Assembly: GCA_964617995.1 (NCBI GenBank)
Contig: CAZTXD010000100.1
Span: 1 to 13,849 of the forward strand
Direction of reading: 5' to 3'
DNA from: CAZTXD01 sp964617995
GTDB lineage: Bacteria; Actinomycetota; Acidimicrobiia; Spongiisociales; ZC4RG35
Length of the DNA: 13,849 nucleotides
How positions within the stretch are numbered: the first letter of the stretch is position 1; each line of letters begins with the position of its first letter. This document shows, one piece after another, positions 7,604 through 13,797 of the stretch. The position numbers were made by a program, and so were the translations under genes. A model generated the notes under the pieces. The model ran no database searches. It had not been told where the DNA came from and worked only from the letters and a program-made list of their open reading frames with translations.

Positions 7604-7609
7604 TAGCGT
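7604..7609 (+). promoter_or_regulatory. Putative -10 hexamer for the histidine phosphatase gene
   Basis: TAGCGT starts 2 nt after the channel stop codon and ends 9 nt before ATG 7619. It is identical to the hexamer before the enoyl-CoA hydratase at 1518-1523. No Shine-Dalgarno sequence is present, so this gene may be transcribed separately from the channel despite the 17-nt gap. Confidence 0.42.
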
Positions 7610-7618
7610 GGGACCACG

Positions 7619-8293
7619 ATGTGGCTCACCCTCATCCGGCATGCCGAACCCGCCTATGTGGTCGACGGCGTTTCGTGGACCGACCCTCCACTGACCGCTC
7701 GGGGTCAGCAGCAGGCCAAGCTGGTGGCAGAGAGGGTGGCGAGGTGGCGGGTCGATGAGGTGTGGGTCTCGTCGATGGTCCGGGCCAGGGAGACGGCAGA
7801 GCCGATAGCCGATACGACGGGAGTCGAGCCCCGGGTCTATGAGTGGCTGGGGGAGATCCGCAACCCCCCGGAATGGGACGGCAGCCCCGCCGACGAGATC
7901 GAGGAGTTCTTCGCCACGTCACAGGACCGCTCCATCGAGGAGATGTGGGACGGGGCGCCCGGCGGAGAGAGCTTCCGGGACTTCCACAGTCGCATTCGCA
8001 CCGGGCTCGAGTCCGCCTTCGAGGAGCGGGGGATCAGGCGGGCCGAGGATCTCCACCTGTGGCGGGGAGTGGACGATCGGCGGGTGGTCATCGTCGCCCA
8101 CGGCGGCACCAACGCATTGATCCTGGGTCTCCTCCTGGGTGTGGAGCCGACTCCCTGGGAGTGGGACCGCTTCACCCACGTTCACTCTGGTGTGTCGCGC
8201 CTCATCTCCGTTCCGACGGCCGGCTATCACGCCTGGAGCCTGCGGGCACTCAGTGACCGGAGTCACCTCCCCGCCGGGATGGTCAGCGCGTGA
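7619..8293 (+). CDS. Histidine phosphatase (phosphoglycerate mutase-like) family protein
   Basis: 224 residues, cytoplasmic, with no signal peptide. The branch-2 type fold forms a phosphohistidine intermediate. The catalytic motif is 'IRHAEP' (6-11) with His8 as the likely nucleophile and Arg7 binding phosphate; RHA in place of RHG is a common variant. 'LTARGQQQA' (25-33) and 'SSMVRARETA' (51-60) with Arg55 complete the first half. Glu79 in 'LGEI' is a candidate proton donor. The second catalytic His is His161 in 'VAHGGT' (159-164). Family members act on sugar phosphates, nucleotides, phospho-Ser/Thr proteins or cobalamin precursors, and nothing here selects among these. The region at 84-115 is acidic and Trp-rich, and may form the substrate lid. 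The gene follows the channel by 17 nt but has its own -10-like hexamer. Confidence 0.88.
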   Translation: MWLTLIRHAEPAYVVDGVSWTDPPLTARGQQQAKLVAERVARWRVDEVWVSSMVRARETAEPIADTTGVEPRVYEWLGEIRNPPEWDGSPADEIEEFFATSQDRSIEEMWDGAPGGESFRDFHSRIRTGLESAFEERGIRRAEDLHLWRGVDDRRVVIVAHGGTNALILGLLLGVEPTPWEWDRFTHVHSGVSRLISVPTAGYHAWSLRALSDRSHLPAGMVSA

Positions 8294-8331
8294 CGACCAC
8301 CGACCGATGCCGACCGTTCACACGGGCCGTC

Positions 8332-8337
8332 TAGGCG
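8332..8337 (+). promoter_or_regulatory. Weak -10-like hexamer before the serine hydrolase gene
   Basis: TAGGCG is 6 nt before GTG 8344. It lacks the final T of TANNNT, so it is the weakest of the series. The 50-nt gap contains no better promoter and no Shine-Dalgarno. Confidence 0.25.
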
Positions 8338-8343
8338 CGTTCG

Positions 8344-9156
8344 GTGGACGACCTGACGGCACTTCTCGCCGACTGGCCGGTGGACACGGCTGCCGTGGGG
8401 GTGACGACGGGGGATACCACTGTCGGGCTAGGAGGAGACCCCGGTTGGCGGACCCGCATCGCCTCGGTCACGAAGCTCATCACCGGTCTCGCCGCGCTCG
8501 TCGCCCTGGAGGAGGAGACGATGGCTCTCGGTGAATCGGCCGGACCCGAGGGATCCACCGTCGAGCACCTCCTGGCCCACGCCTCCGGTCTGGCCTTCGA
8601 TTCAGACCGTACGCTGGCGCAGCCGGGCCGCCGGCGCATCTACTCCAACACCGGTTTCGAGGTCCTGTTCCGGCATCTGGAGGAGAGGGCGGGCATGCCC
8701 TTCGGCGAGTACCTGCGGCTCGGAATCCTCGAGCCCCTGGAGATGTCCGCCACGACCCTGGAAGGCTCTCCTGCTCACGGCATCAGCTCTTCGGTGGAGG
8801 ACCTGCTGCGCTTCTGCCGGGAGGTGATGGTACCGACGCTCATTGCCCCCGAGACCATGAGGGAGGCGACGCGGGCTCATTTCCCCTCGTTGCCGGGCGT
8901 CCTTCCCGGGGTCGGCTCGTTCGATCCCAACCCGTGGGGTCTTGCCTTCGAGATCAAGGGCGGGAAGGATCCGCACTGGACTGGTCGAAACAACTCTCCC
9001 GACACCTTCGGCCACTTCGGCGGAGCCGGCACCTTCTTGTGGGTCGATCCCCGAGCCGGTCTGGCCGCGGTCGCTCTCACCGATCGTGACTTCGAGAAGT
9101 GGGCCATGGACGTATGGCCGTCGTTCTCCGACACCGTGCTCGAACGCTACGCCTGA
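8344..9156 (+). CDS. Class C beta-lactamase-fold serine hydrolase
   Basis: 270 residues. The family includes beta-lactamases, DD-peptidases, esterases and D-amino-acid hydrolases that act through an acyl-serine intermediate. The triad is visible: 'SVTK' (41-44) gives Ser41 and Lys44, 'YSN' (100-102) gives Tyr100, and 'HFGG' (224-227) stands for the KTG-like third motif. The 'LLAHASGL' motif (76-83) and 'LEPLEM' (129-134) are also typical. No signal peptide is visible, so it is predicted to be cytoplasmic. It is clearly shorter than the usual 350-400 residues because the N-terminal part before SxxK is only 40 residues, making it a compact member. That argues for an esterase or peptidase role over a secreted beta-lactamase, as inference. 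GTG 8344 is the only plausible start. Its stop overlaps the convergent oxidoreductase gene by 10 bp. Confidence 0.87.
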   Translation: MDDLTALLADWPVDTAAVGVTTGDTTVGLGGDPGWRTRIASVTKLITGLAALVALEEETMALGESAGPEGSTVEHLLAHASGLAFDSDRTLAQPGRRRIYSNTGFEVLFRHLEERAGMPFGEYLRLGILEPLEMSATTLEGSPAHGISSSVEDLLRFCREVMVPTLIAPETMREATRAHFPSLPGVLPGVGSFDPNPWGLAFEIKGGKDPHWTGRNNSPDTFGHFGGAGTFLWVDPRAGLAAVALTDRDFEKWAMDVWPSFSDTVLERYA

Positions 9157-10058
9157 GCTGCAGTGTTGGCGAGGACAACCCCACCGGGAGCTCCCACTAG
9201 CACCTGAGGGGAGGGCCGGCCGAGATGGGCGACCTGGCCCGCCACCTCCGCCAGGAATACGGCCGTGTCGTCGAACGGCTCGGGGGAGTCGACGATCGCC
9301 AGGTCGACGCCCTGCTCGGCCAGCGAGCCGAAGCGCTCCACCGCACGGTCGACCGAGTCGATGGGACCCAACAGCCCGGTCGTCGTCACGGCGATGTCTT
9401 CGAACCTTCGTCCCTCGGCCTCACAGTGGCCCCGGAGTACGTCGAGCTTGTGGGGCAATCCAGGTTCGAAGAGGTTGGTGGCGTCGGCGTGTCGGGCTAC
9501 CAGGCGGAGCGTCTTCTTCTCTCCTCCACCTCCGATGAGGATGGGTGGGCGGCGTAGGGGGAGGGGATGGTTGATCGGCTCGGGCAGGGTGAATCGGCGG
9601 CCCTGGAAACGACTGGAGTCGTCGGTGAACATCCGTTCGGCTAGCTCCAGGACGTCGGCGAGCTGCTCGAACCGGGTGCGTAGGGGCGGGAAGGGAAGGC
9701 CGAGCGACCGAGCCTCGTGTTCGTTCCAGGCGGCTCCCAGTCCCAGCCACGCCCGCCCACCCGAAAGCACATCCAGGGTGGTGACGCTCTTCAGCAGCAT
9801 CCCCGGATGCCGGTAGGTGACGGCGGTGACCAATGCGCCGAGATGGATTCGGCTCGTCCTGGCTGCCGTCCAGGCGAGCGTCGTATATGCCTCGAGCATG
9901 GGCTCGGAAGGCGCGCCGACCACCGGGATCTGGAAGAGATGATCCATGAACCAGACGCTGTGCAGACCGATCTCCTCGGAGGTCGTGACGAGCCGGGAGA
10001 GGCGTGCCGTGATGTCGTCGGTGCCGCCGAAGTCCATCGGGTGGAGGCCGAGTCGCAT
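9147..10058 (-). CDS. Luciferase-like (LLM class) F420-dependent oxidoreductase
   Basis: 303 residues. The LLM family has a TIM-barrel fold and uses F420 or FMN to transfer hydride; in actinobacteria most such proteins are F420-dependent, and their substrates are mainly unknown. Marks: 'MRLGLH' first strand (1-6), 'WFMDH' (36-40), 'RIHLGALV' (70-77), 'TYRHPGMLLK' (81-90), 'LDVLSGGR' (95-102) with 'LGLGAAWNE' (105-113), 'RFEQL' (129-133) and the phosphate-binding 'ILIGGGGEKKTL' (173-184). Start: the frame is open to 10121, but ATG 10058 is chosen because the protein begins there with the family's first beta strand and the longer form would overlap the upstream gene by 53 nt. The upstream gene of unknown function ends 10 nt before, so the two are almost certainly co-transcribed. 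The 3' end overlaps the convergent hydrolase by 10 bp. Confidence 0.9.
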   Translation of the reverse strand: MRLGLHPMDFGGTDDITARLSRLVTTSEEIGLHSVWFMDHLFQIPVVGAPSEPMLEAYTTLAWTAARTSRIHLGALVTAVTYRHPGMLLKSVTTLDVLSGGRAWLGLGAAWNEHEARSLGLPFPPLRTRFEQLADVLELAERMFTDDSSRFQGRRFTLPEPINHPLPLRRPPILIGGGGEKKTLRLVARHADATNLFEPGLPHKLDVLRGHCEAEGRRFEDIAVTTTGLLGPIDSVDRAVERFGSLAEQGVDLAIVDSPEPFDDTAVFLAEVAGQVAHLGRPSPQVLVGAPGGVVLANTAAQA

Positions 10059-10068
10059 GCGAGAGCTT

Positions 10069-10575
10069 TCAGCCCACCGGGCCCTGGCTGCGCACCTCGT
10101 GTACCCGGGATATGGCGTCACGCAGATCGGCCAGCCATTCCTCCTGGCGTTCGGCCACCAGCTTCACGCACCAGGCCAGCGCATCCGAGCGGGAGCGGGC
10201 CACGCCGGCGGCGATGAGGGTGTCGAGGACCTTTCGTTCCGGCATACGGAGCCGGGTCATGGCGGGCACGGCGAGGCCGGTGAACATCGCCTCCTCGTCG
10301 CCGCAGCGAGCACCCCAGGAGATCGTACGGTCGAGGGAGGCCTCGGCCTGGCGGGCTATGCCTATGCGTGTCTTGCGGGTCTCCTCGCGCCACGCCTCGA
10401 TCCGGGAGCGGTCGGCGACGGCCCTGTCCTCAGGGTCGCTGTCGTCGATGGCCGGCTGGGGGATCCGTCCCACGACGACGATCTCGTCACGGTCGACCTC
10501 GATGTCGGGTTGCTCGGTGAACCAGTCGTCGGGGAGGCGCCCCAGCACCCAGGCCTTGATCTGTTTCTCGGTCAT
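10069..10575 (-). CDS. Conserved protein of unknown function with ribbon-helix-helix-like C-terminus
   Basis: 168 residues, soluble and highly charged. I recall similar actinobacterial proteins of uncharacterised function, but cannot name a family. Visible: an N-terminal alpha/beta piece with 'EKQIKAWVLGRLP' (3-15), 'DWFT' (17-20) and 'DRDEIVVVGRIP' (28-39); a charged, probably helical stretch (45-85); 'SWGARCGD' (86-93); then 'VPAMTRLRMPER' (103-114) and two predicted helices with 'ARSRSDALAW' (126-135). The strand, Pro-Glu-Arg turn, helix, Ser-Arg-Ser, helix order resembles a ribbon-helix-helix DNA-binding fold, but this is by eye only. Start: ATG 10575 is preferred over ATG 10608 because a promoter-like TTTACA-N16-TAATGA covers the latter. 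It is upstream of, and 10 nt from, the F420-type oxidoreductase in the same operon. Confidence 0.75.
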   Translation of the reverse strand: MTEKQIKAWVLGRLPDDWFTEQPDIEVDRDEIVVVGRIPQPAIDDSDPEDRAVADRSRIEAWREETRKTRIGIARQAEASLDRTISWGARCGDEEAMFTGLAVPAMTRLRMPERKVLDTLIAAGVARSRSDALAWCVKLVAERQEEWLADLRDAISRVHEVRSQGPVG

Positions 10576-10580
10576 GTTGA

Positions 10581-10612
10581 TTACATCATTACACACTAAC
10601 CCGGTCATGTAA
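10581..10612. repeat. Inverted repeat TTACAT-N20-ATGTAA over the operon promoter
   Basis: TTACAT at 10581-10586 and ATGTAA at 10607-10612 are perfect inverted half-sites with a 20-bp spacer, bracketing the -10/-35 region. The centre-to-centre distance of 26 bp is between two and three helical turns. It may be an operator, possibly for the adjacent RHH-like protein, but six-base half-sites can arise by chance in AT-rich promoter DNA. Confidence 0.35.
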
Positions 10613-10613
10613 A
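10586..10613 (-). promoter_or_regulatory. Promoter for the unknown protein / oxidoreductase operon
   Basis: On the minus strand TTTACA (10613-10608), 16 nt, then TAATGA (10591-10586), followed by ATG 10575 after 10 nt. The region is conspicuously AT-rich against the surrounding GC-rich DNA. This is the only place in the window where both a -35-like and a -10-like element are seen at a normal spacing. A TGTAAT at 10593-10588 is an overlapping alternative -10. Confidence 0.5.
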
Positions 10614-10641
10614 GGCAGCCTGCCGAAGGGGTTGTCGGTGG

Positions 10642-11151
10642 TCAGCTGCGGTCAGAGAGTGACTCGGTCAACTCGTCCTTCCTGCGGTGCCACTTGTCGA
10701 CGAGCTTGGGCATCTCCTCGGCCATGAACAGGAAGTAGGCCTGCGACTGGCGAAGCCTCCTCCCGCCCCGGGTGTTCCTCCCCACGAGTTCGATCCCCTC
10801 GTCGATGACATCCGCCCAGCGATAGAGGGATGGAAGCCGCTGCCGATTGATGGCGGCCCATACGTCCTCGTCGTAGATCCGGTAGAGGTCTGTCCGGCCT
10901 CCCGGCTCGCGTTCCTTGGCCAGCATGCCGGTCTGGACGAGGAGCCGGACGGCTCCCGAGATGGCGGCCCGACTGACCATGAGGCCGTCGGCCAGGTCGG
11001 CGGCCGTGTAGCGATCGGAGTCTTCGGCCAGGACGTACGCGAACACCCGGGCGGCCATCCGGGGGAGCCCCGCTTCCTCGAGCATCAGGGCGAAGCGCTC
11101 GACGAAGCGGAGCAGTGCCTCGTGGTCTTGGGTCGTCTCTGACTCACTCAC
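10642..11151 (-). CDS. GbsR/MarR-type winged-helix transcriptional regulator
   Basis: 169 residues, cytoplasmic. The winged-helix domain spans about 29-92: 'GLPRMAARVFAYVL' (28-41), helix 'TAADLADGL' (49-57), recognition helix 'VSRAAISGAVRLL' (59-71), and a wing with 'EREPGGRTDLYRI' (80-92). This is the GbsR-like layout of the MarR superfamily, with a long C-terminal helical part (93-165) for dimerisation. Such proteins usually repress the neighbouring gene and release it on ligand binding. Start: GTG 11151 has GGGAG 7 nt upstream. The longer ATG 11223 form would add 24 residues without family resemblance and reach into the operator region. It is divergent from the ABC exporter operon (109-nt gap between starts), so local control of the exporter and of itself is the likely role. 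The inducer, probably an exported compound, is unknown. Confidence 0.88.
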   Translation of the reverse strand: MSESETTQDHEALLRFVERFALMLEEAGLPRMAARVFAYVLAEDSDRYTAADLADGLMVSRAAISGAVRLLVQTGMLAKEREPGGRTDLYRIYDEDVWAAINRQRLPSLYRWADVIDEGIELVGRNTRGGRRLRQSQAYFLFMAEEMPKLVDKWHRRKDELTESLSDRS

Positions 11152-11181
11152 CGTGGAACTCCCGCGAGGAGATGAGTCGTC

Positions 11182-11187
11182 AGGGTA
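11182..11187 (-). promoter_or_regulatory. Possible -10 hexamer for the regulator gene
   Basis: TACCCT on the minus strand would put the transcript start near 11175 and leave a short leader carrying GGGAG before GTG 11151. No good -35 is seen. A TATGAA further upstream is an alternative, so this call is weak. Confidence 0.25.
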
Positions 11188-11221
11188 GCCTCTCGAGGTG
11201 CAGTTTTCATATTGGTAAATC

Positions 11222-11241
11222 ATTTCACAACTATCTGAAAT
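11222..11241. promoter_or_regulatory. Operator-like perfect inverted repeat in the exporter promoter
   Basis: ATTTCA-CAACTATC-TGAAAT is a perfect 6-8-6 inverted repeat of 20 bp, the size of a typical MarR-family operator. It ends 3 nt before the TGTAAT -10 of the exporter operon and covers the -35 region, so a bound dimer would block RNA polymerase. It lies between the divergent regulator and exporter genes, which makes the GbsR/MarR-type protein the natural candidate ligand. Confidence 0.6.
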
Positions 11242-11244
11242 TCA

Positions 11245-11250
11245 TGTAAT
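11245..11250 (+). promoter_or_regulatory. Putative -10 hexamer for the ABC exporter operon
   Basis: TGTAAT differs from TATAAT at one position and lies 10 nt before ATG 11261. The alternative ATG 11249 overlaps the hexamer and is therefore disfavoured. The -35 position falls in the left arm of the inverted repeat and matches consensus poorly, as is common for regulated promoters. Confidence 0.45.
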
Positions 11251-11260
11251 GTGCTCCGCT

Positions 11261-12190
11261 ATGTCTACTTCCACCTCACCGGCCGCCCTGGAGGCGTCCG
11301 GGCTGCACAAGTCATACGGCTCCACCGTTGCCCTCGACGGCCTCGACTTGGAGGTGAGTCCGGGAGAAGTCCATGGTCTCCTCGGGCCCAACGGGGCTGG
11401 CAAGACGACGACGATCAGGATTCTTCTGGGGCTGTTGCGGCACGATGCCGGCAGCGTCAGCGTGCTCGGCAGCGATCCGTGGGGGGACGCGGTCGAACTC
11501 CACCGTCGCATCGCCTACGTGCCCGGTGACGTCGAGCTGTGGCCCAACCTCACCGGGGGGGAGGCGATCGACCTGCTCACCTCCCTCCGGGGAGGCATCG
11601 ATGCCGATCGTCGTCAGGAGCTCGTGAGGAGATTCGATCTCGACCTCACCAAGAAGGGGCGTACCTACTCCAAGGGCAACCGCCAGAAGGTGGCGATCGT
11701 GGCGGCGCTGGCGTCCGATGCCGAGCTGCTTATCCTCGACGAGCCAACGGCCGGGCTCGACCCGCTGATGGAGGCCGTGTTCAAGCACTACATCCGCCAG
11801 ATCAAGGCCGAGGGCCGCACCGTGCTGCTGTCGAGCCACATCCTCGCCCAGGTGGAGGAGCTGTGCGACCGCATCAGCATCATCCGGCGTGGGCGCGTGG
11901 TGGAGACCGGAACCCTCACGGATCTGCGTCATCTCACTAGGACCACGATCATGGCCGACACCGCCGCCGCCCCCGCCGGCCTGGATGCGCTGCCGGGCGT
12001 ACACGACCTGGAGGTGAACGGGAAGCGGGTGCGTTTCGACGTCGATGGGGAGCATCTCGACGCCGCCATCCGCCGGCTGGTGGATCTCGGGATCGAGACC
12101 CTCAGCAGCCATCCCCCCACACTCGAGCAGCTCCTCCTTCGCCATTACGACGACGAGCTGAACGGCGACACGCCTTCGGTGACGTCATGA
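11261..12190 (+). CDS. ABC exporter ATP-binding protein
   Basis: 309 residues. It is the cytoplasmic ATPase that powers the permease encoded next. Walker A 'GPNGAGKTT' (42-50), Walker B 'LLILDEP' (156-162), D-loop 'AGLDP' (164-168) and switch His193 are all present. Two motifs depart from the textbook form: the Q-loop Gln is replaced in 'YVPGDVELWPNLT' (86-98), and the signature is 'YSKGNRQK' (136-143) where LSGGQ is usual. Both are features I associate with the drug/polyketide exporter branch, so the protein is probably active. Residues 215-305 form a C-terminal extension of the DUF4162-like type seen in ABC-2 ATPases. Start: ATG 11261 is preferred because the likely -10 covers ATG 11249. 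The last codon and stop overlap the permease start as ATGA, indicating translational coupling. A divergent GbsR/MarR-type regulator and the operator-like repeat suggest local repression. Confidence 0.93.
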   Translation: MSTSTSPAALEASGLHKSYGSTVALDGLDLEVSPGEVHGLLGPNGAGKTTTIRILLGLLRHDAGSVSVLGSDPWGDAVELHRRIAYVPGDVELWPNLTGGEAIDLLTSLRGGIDADRRQELVRRFDLDLTKKGRTYSKGNRQKVAIVAALASDAELLILDEPTAGLDPLMEAVFKHYIRQIKAEGRTVLLSSHILAQVEELCDRISIIRRGRVVETGTLTDLRHLTRTTIMADTAAAPAGLDALPGVHDLEVNGKRVRFDVDGEHLDAAIRRLVDLGIETLSSHPPTLEQLLLRHYDDELNGDTPSVTS

Positions 12191-13791
12191 CCCAGCTCAC
12201 GGGAGTCAGGCGCCTCGTCCGGCTGGCGTTGCGGCGTGATCGTGTGCGCTTGATCATCTGGGTGCTGGCGCTCATGTTGGGGACGGTGGGAACCGCGTCC
12301 GCCCTCGCCGGCCTGTACGTCACCGAGCAGAACCGCCAGGCCGTGGCTGCCACCATGGACTCGGCGGCCGGTCTGGCCATGAGCGGGCCGCGGGAGTATC
12401 TGGTGGACTACACCTACGGGGCGATGATGGGCCATCAGATGCTCGGATTCACCGTGGTGCTGGTGGGGATCATGAGCGTGCTCCTCGTCGTGCGTCATTC
12501 GCGCACTGAGGAGGAGAGTGGCCGCGCCGAGCTGGTGCGGTCGAGCGTCGTGGGTCGCCATGCCCACCTCGCCTCCGTCCTGATGGTGGCGGCGGTCGCC
12601 AACCTGCTCGTCGGCCTGTTGATGGCCGCGGGGATGGTGTCCCTGGGGTTGGAGGGCATCGATTGGTCGGGTTCGCTTCTCTACGGTATGGCCCACGCCG
12701 CCGGTGGCATGTTCTTCGCCGCGGTGGCGGCGGTGACCGTCCAGATCACCGAGCATCCCCGCGGTGCCGGTGGCTTGGGCTTCGCCGTCATCGGCGTCGC
12801 CTATCTCCTGCGGGCGTTGGGCGACATAGGCGACGGGACACTCTCGTGGTTCTCCCCGATCGGTTGGACCCAGGCGACCCTCGTGTTCATCGAGGACAAC
12901 TGGTGGCCGTTGCTGCTGTCGGTGGTTGTGAGCGTCGTGCTGGTCGGGTTCGGGTTCGGGCTGAGCACCCGTCGTGATGTGGGCGCCGGTCTCCGGCGTC
13001 CCCGACCCGGGACCCCGTCGGCCTCGCGGTTCCTGGTGCGGCCGGTGGGCTTCGCGATGCGTCTGCACCGCGGCCTGCTCATCGGCTTCGGGATCGGTCT
13101 GGCGGTTCTAGGCATGAGCTACGGGTCGGTCCTGGGCGACGCCCAGGAGATGCTGGCCGGCATCGAGATGCTCGAGGAGGCCCTCGCCGCCATGGGGGGT
13201 GCCACCATCATCGAGTCCTTCGCGTCGCTCATCCTGACGGTGATGGCGGTGATCACCTCCATCTACGTCGTGATGGCGGCATTCAGGGCCCGTTCGGAGG
13301 AGAGCGCCGGACGGGCAGAGCCCATCCTGGCCACGGGAATCTCCCAGGAGCGTTGGGTGGGCAGCCACGTGCTGGTGACGATGGTGGGCGCGGTGGCGGT
13401 GATGGGTCTGGCCGGGCTCGGATTCGGCCTCACCGGGGCATCGGTCACCGGAGACAACGCACTCATCGGGGACCTGTTCTGGGCCTCGATGGCCTATGTG
13501 CCGGCTCTGTGGGTGGCTGCGGGGGTGGCCGTGGCACTGTTCGGACTGTGGCCGCGGGCAGCGAGCCTGGCCTGGATCGTCCCTATCTACGGGTTCGTGG
13601 TCGGCTACCTGGGCCAGATCCTCCAGTTCCCCGACTGGATGATGAACCTCTCGCCCTTCGGCCACGTCCCTCGCATGCCCGCCGAAGCCATGAACTGGAC
13701 TCCCATCCTCGTCCTGACCGCCGTCGCCGTGGCGCTGCTGGCCGCCGGGATCGCCGGCTTCCGCCGCCGCGACCTCCTCTCCACCGCCTGA
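12187..13791 (+). CDS. ABC exporter permease, polyketide-antibiotic exporter type
   Basis: 534 residues, an integral membrane protein with about 12 hydrophobic helices in two halves. It resembles putative exporters of polyketide antibiotics (the COG3559 type), which pair with a separate ATPase. The halves are an internal duplication: 'RTEEESGRAELVRSS' (106-120) matches 'RSEESAGRAEPILAT' (369-383), and 'WFSPIGW' (221-227) matches 'NLSPFGH' (487-493). The repeated acidic GRAE loops follow helix 3 of each half and probably face the ATPase. The protein ends with a basic 'FRRRDL' tail (525-530), typical of the family. ATG 12187 overlaps the ATPase stop by 4 nt. The substrate cannot be told; no biosynthetic gene cluster is seen, so self-defence against an external compound or export of a cell-envelope lipid are both possible. 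Confidence 0.9.
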   Translation: MTQLTGVRRLVRLALRRDRVRLIIWVLALMLGTVGTASALAGLYVTEQNRQAVAATMDSAAGLAMSGPREYLVDYTYGAMMGHQMLGFTVVLVGIMSVLLVVRHSRTEEESGRAELVRSSVVGRHAHLASVLMVAAVANLLVGLLMAAGMVSLGLEGIDWSGSLLYGMAHAAGGMFFAAVAAVTVQITEHPRGAGGLGFAVIGVAYLLRALGDIGDGTLSWFSPIGWTQATLVFIEDNWWPLLLSVVVSVVLVGFGFGLSTRRDVGAGLRRPRPGTPSASRFLVRPVGFAMRLHRGLLIGFGIGLAVLGMSYGSVLGDAQEMLAGIEMLEEALAAMGGATIIESFASLILTVMAVITSIYVVMAAFRARSEESAGRAEPILATGISQERWVGSHVLVTMVGAVAVMGLAGLGFGLTGASVTGDNALIGDLFWASMAYVPALWVAAGVAVALFGLWPRAASLAWIVPIYGFVVGYLGQILQFPDWMMNLSPFGHVPRMPAEAMNWTPILVLTAVAVALLAAGIAGFRRRDLLSTA

Positions 13792-13797
13792 GCCCCT

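Noticed and set aside
6594..9156. Channel, phosphatase and hydrolase as one defence or signalling operon
   Set aside because: The families are all common housekeeping or accessory types, and each gene seems to have its own -10-like element. No nucleotide-signal synthase or effector pairing is visible.
10614..10624. Short hairpin GGCA-GCC-TGCC followed by TTT on the minus strand, downstream of the regulator
   Set aside because: A four-base-pair stem with three T is too weak for an intrinsic terminator.
10642..13791. Regulator plus exporter as part of an antibiotic biosynthetic cluster
   Set aside because: No polyketide synthase, peptide synthetase or tailoring cluster is adjacent. One LLM oxidoreductase is not sufficient, since such genes are common singly in actinobacteria.
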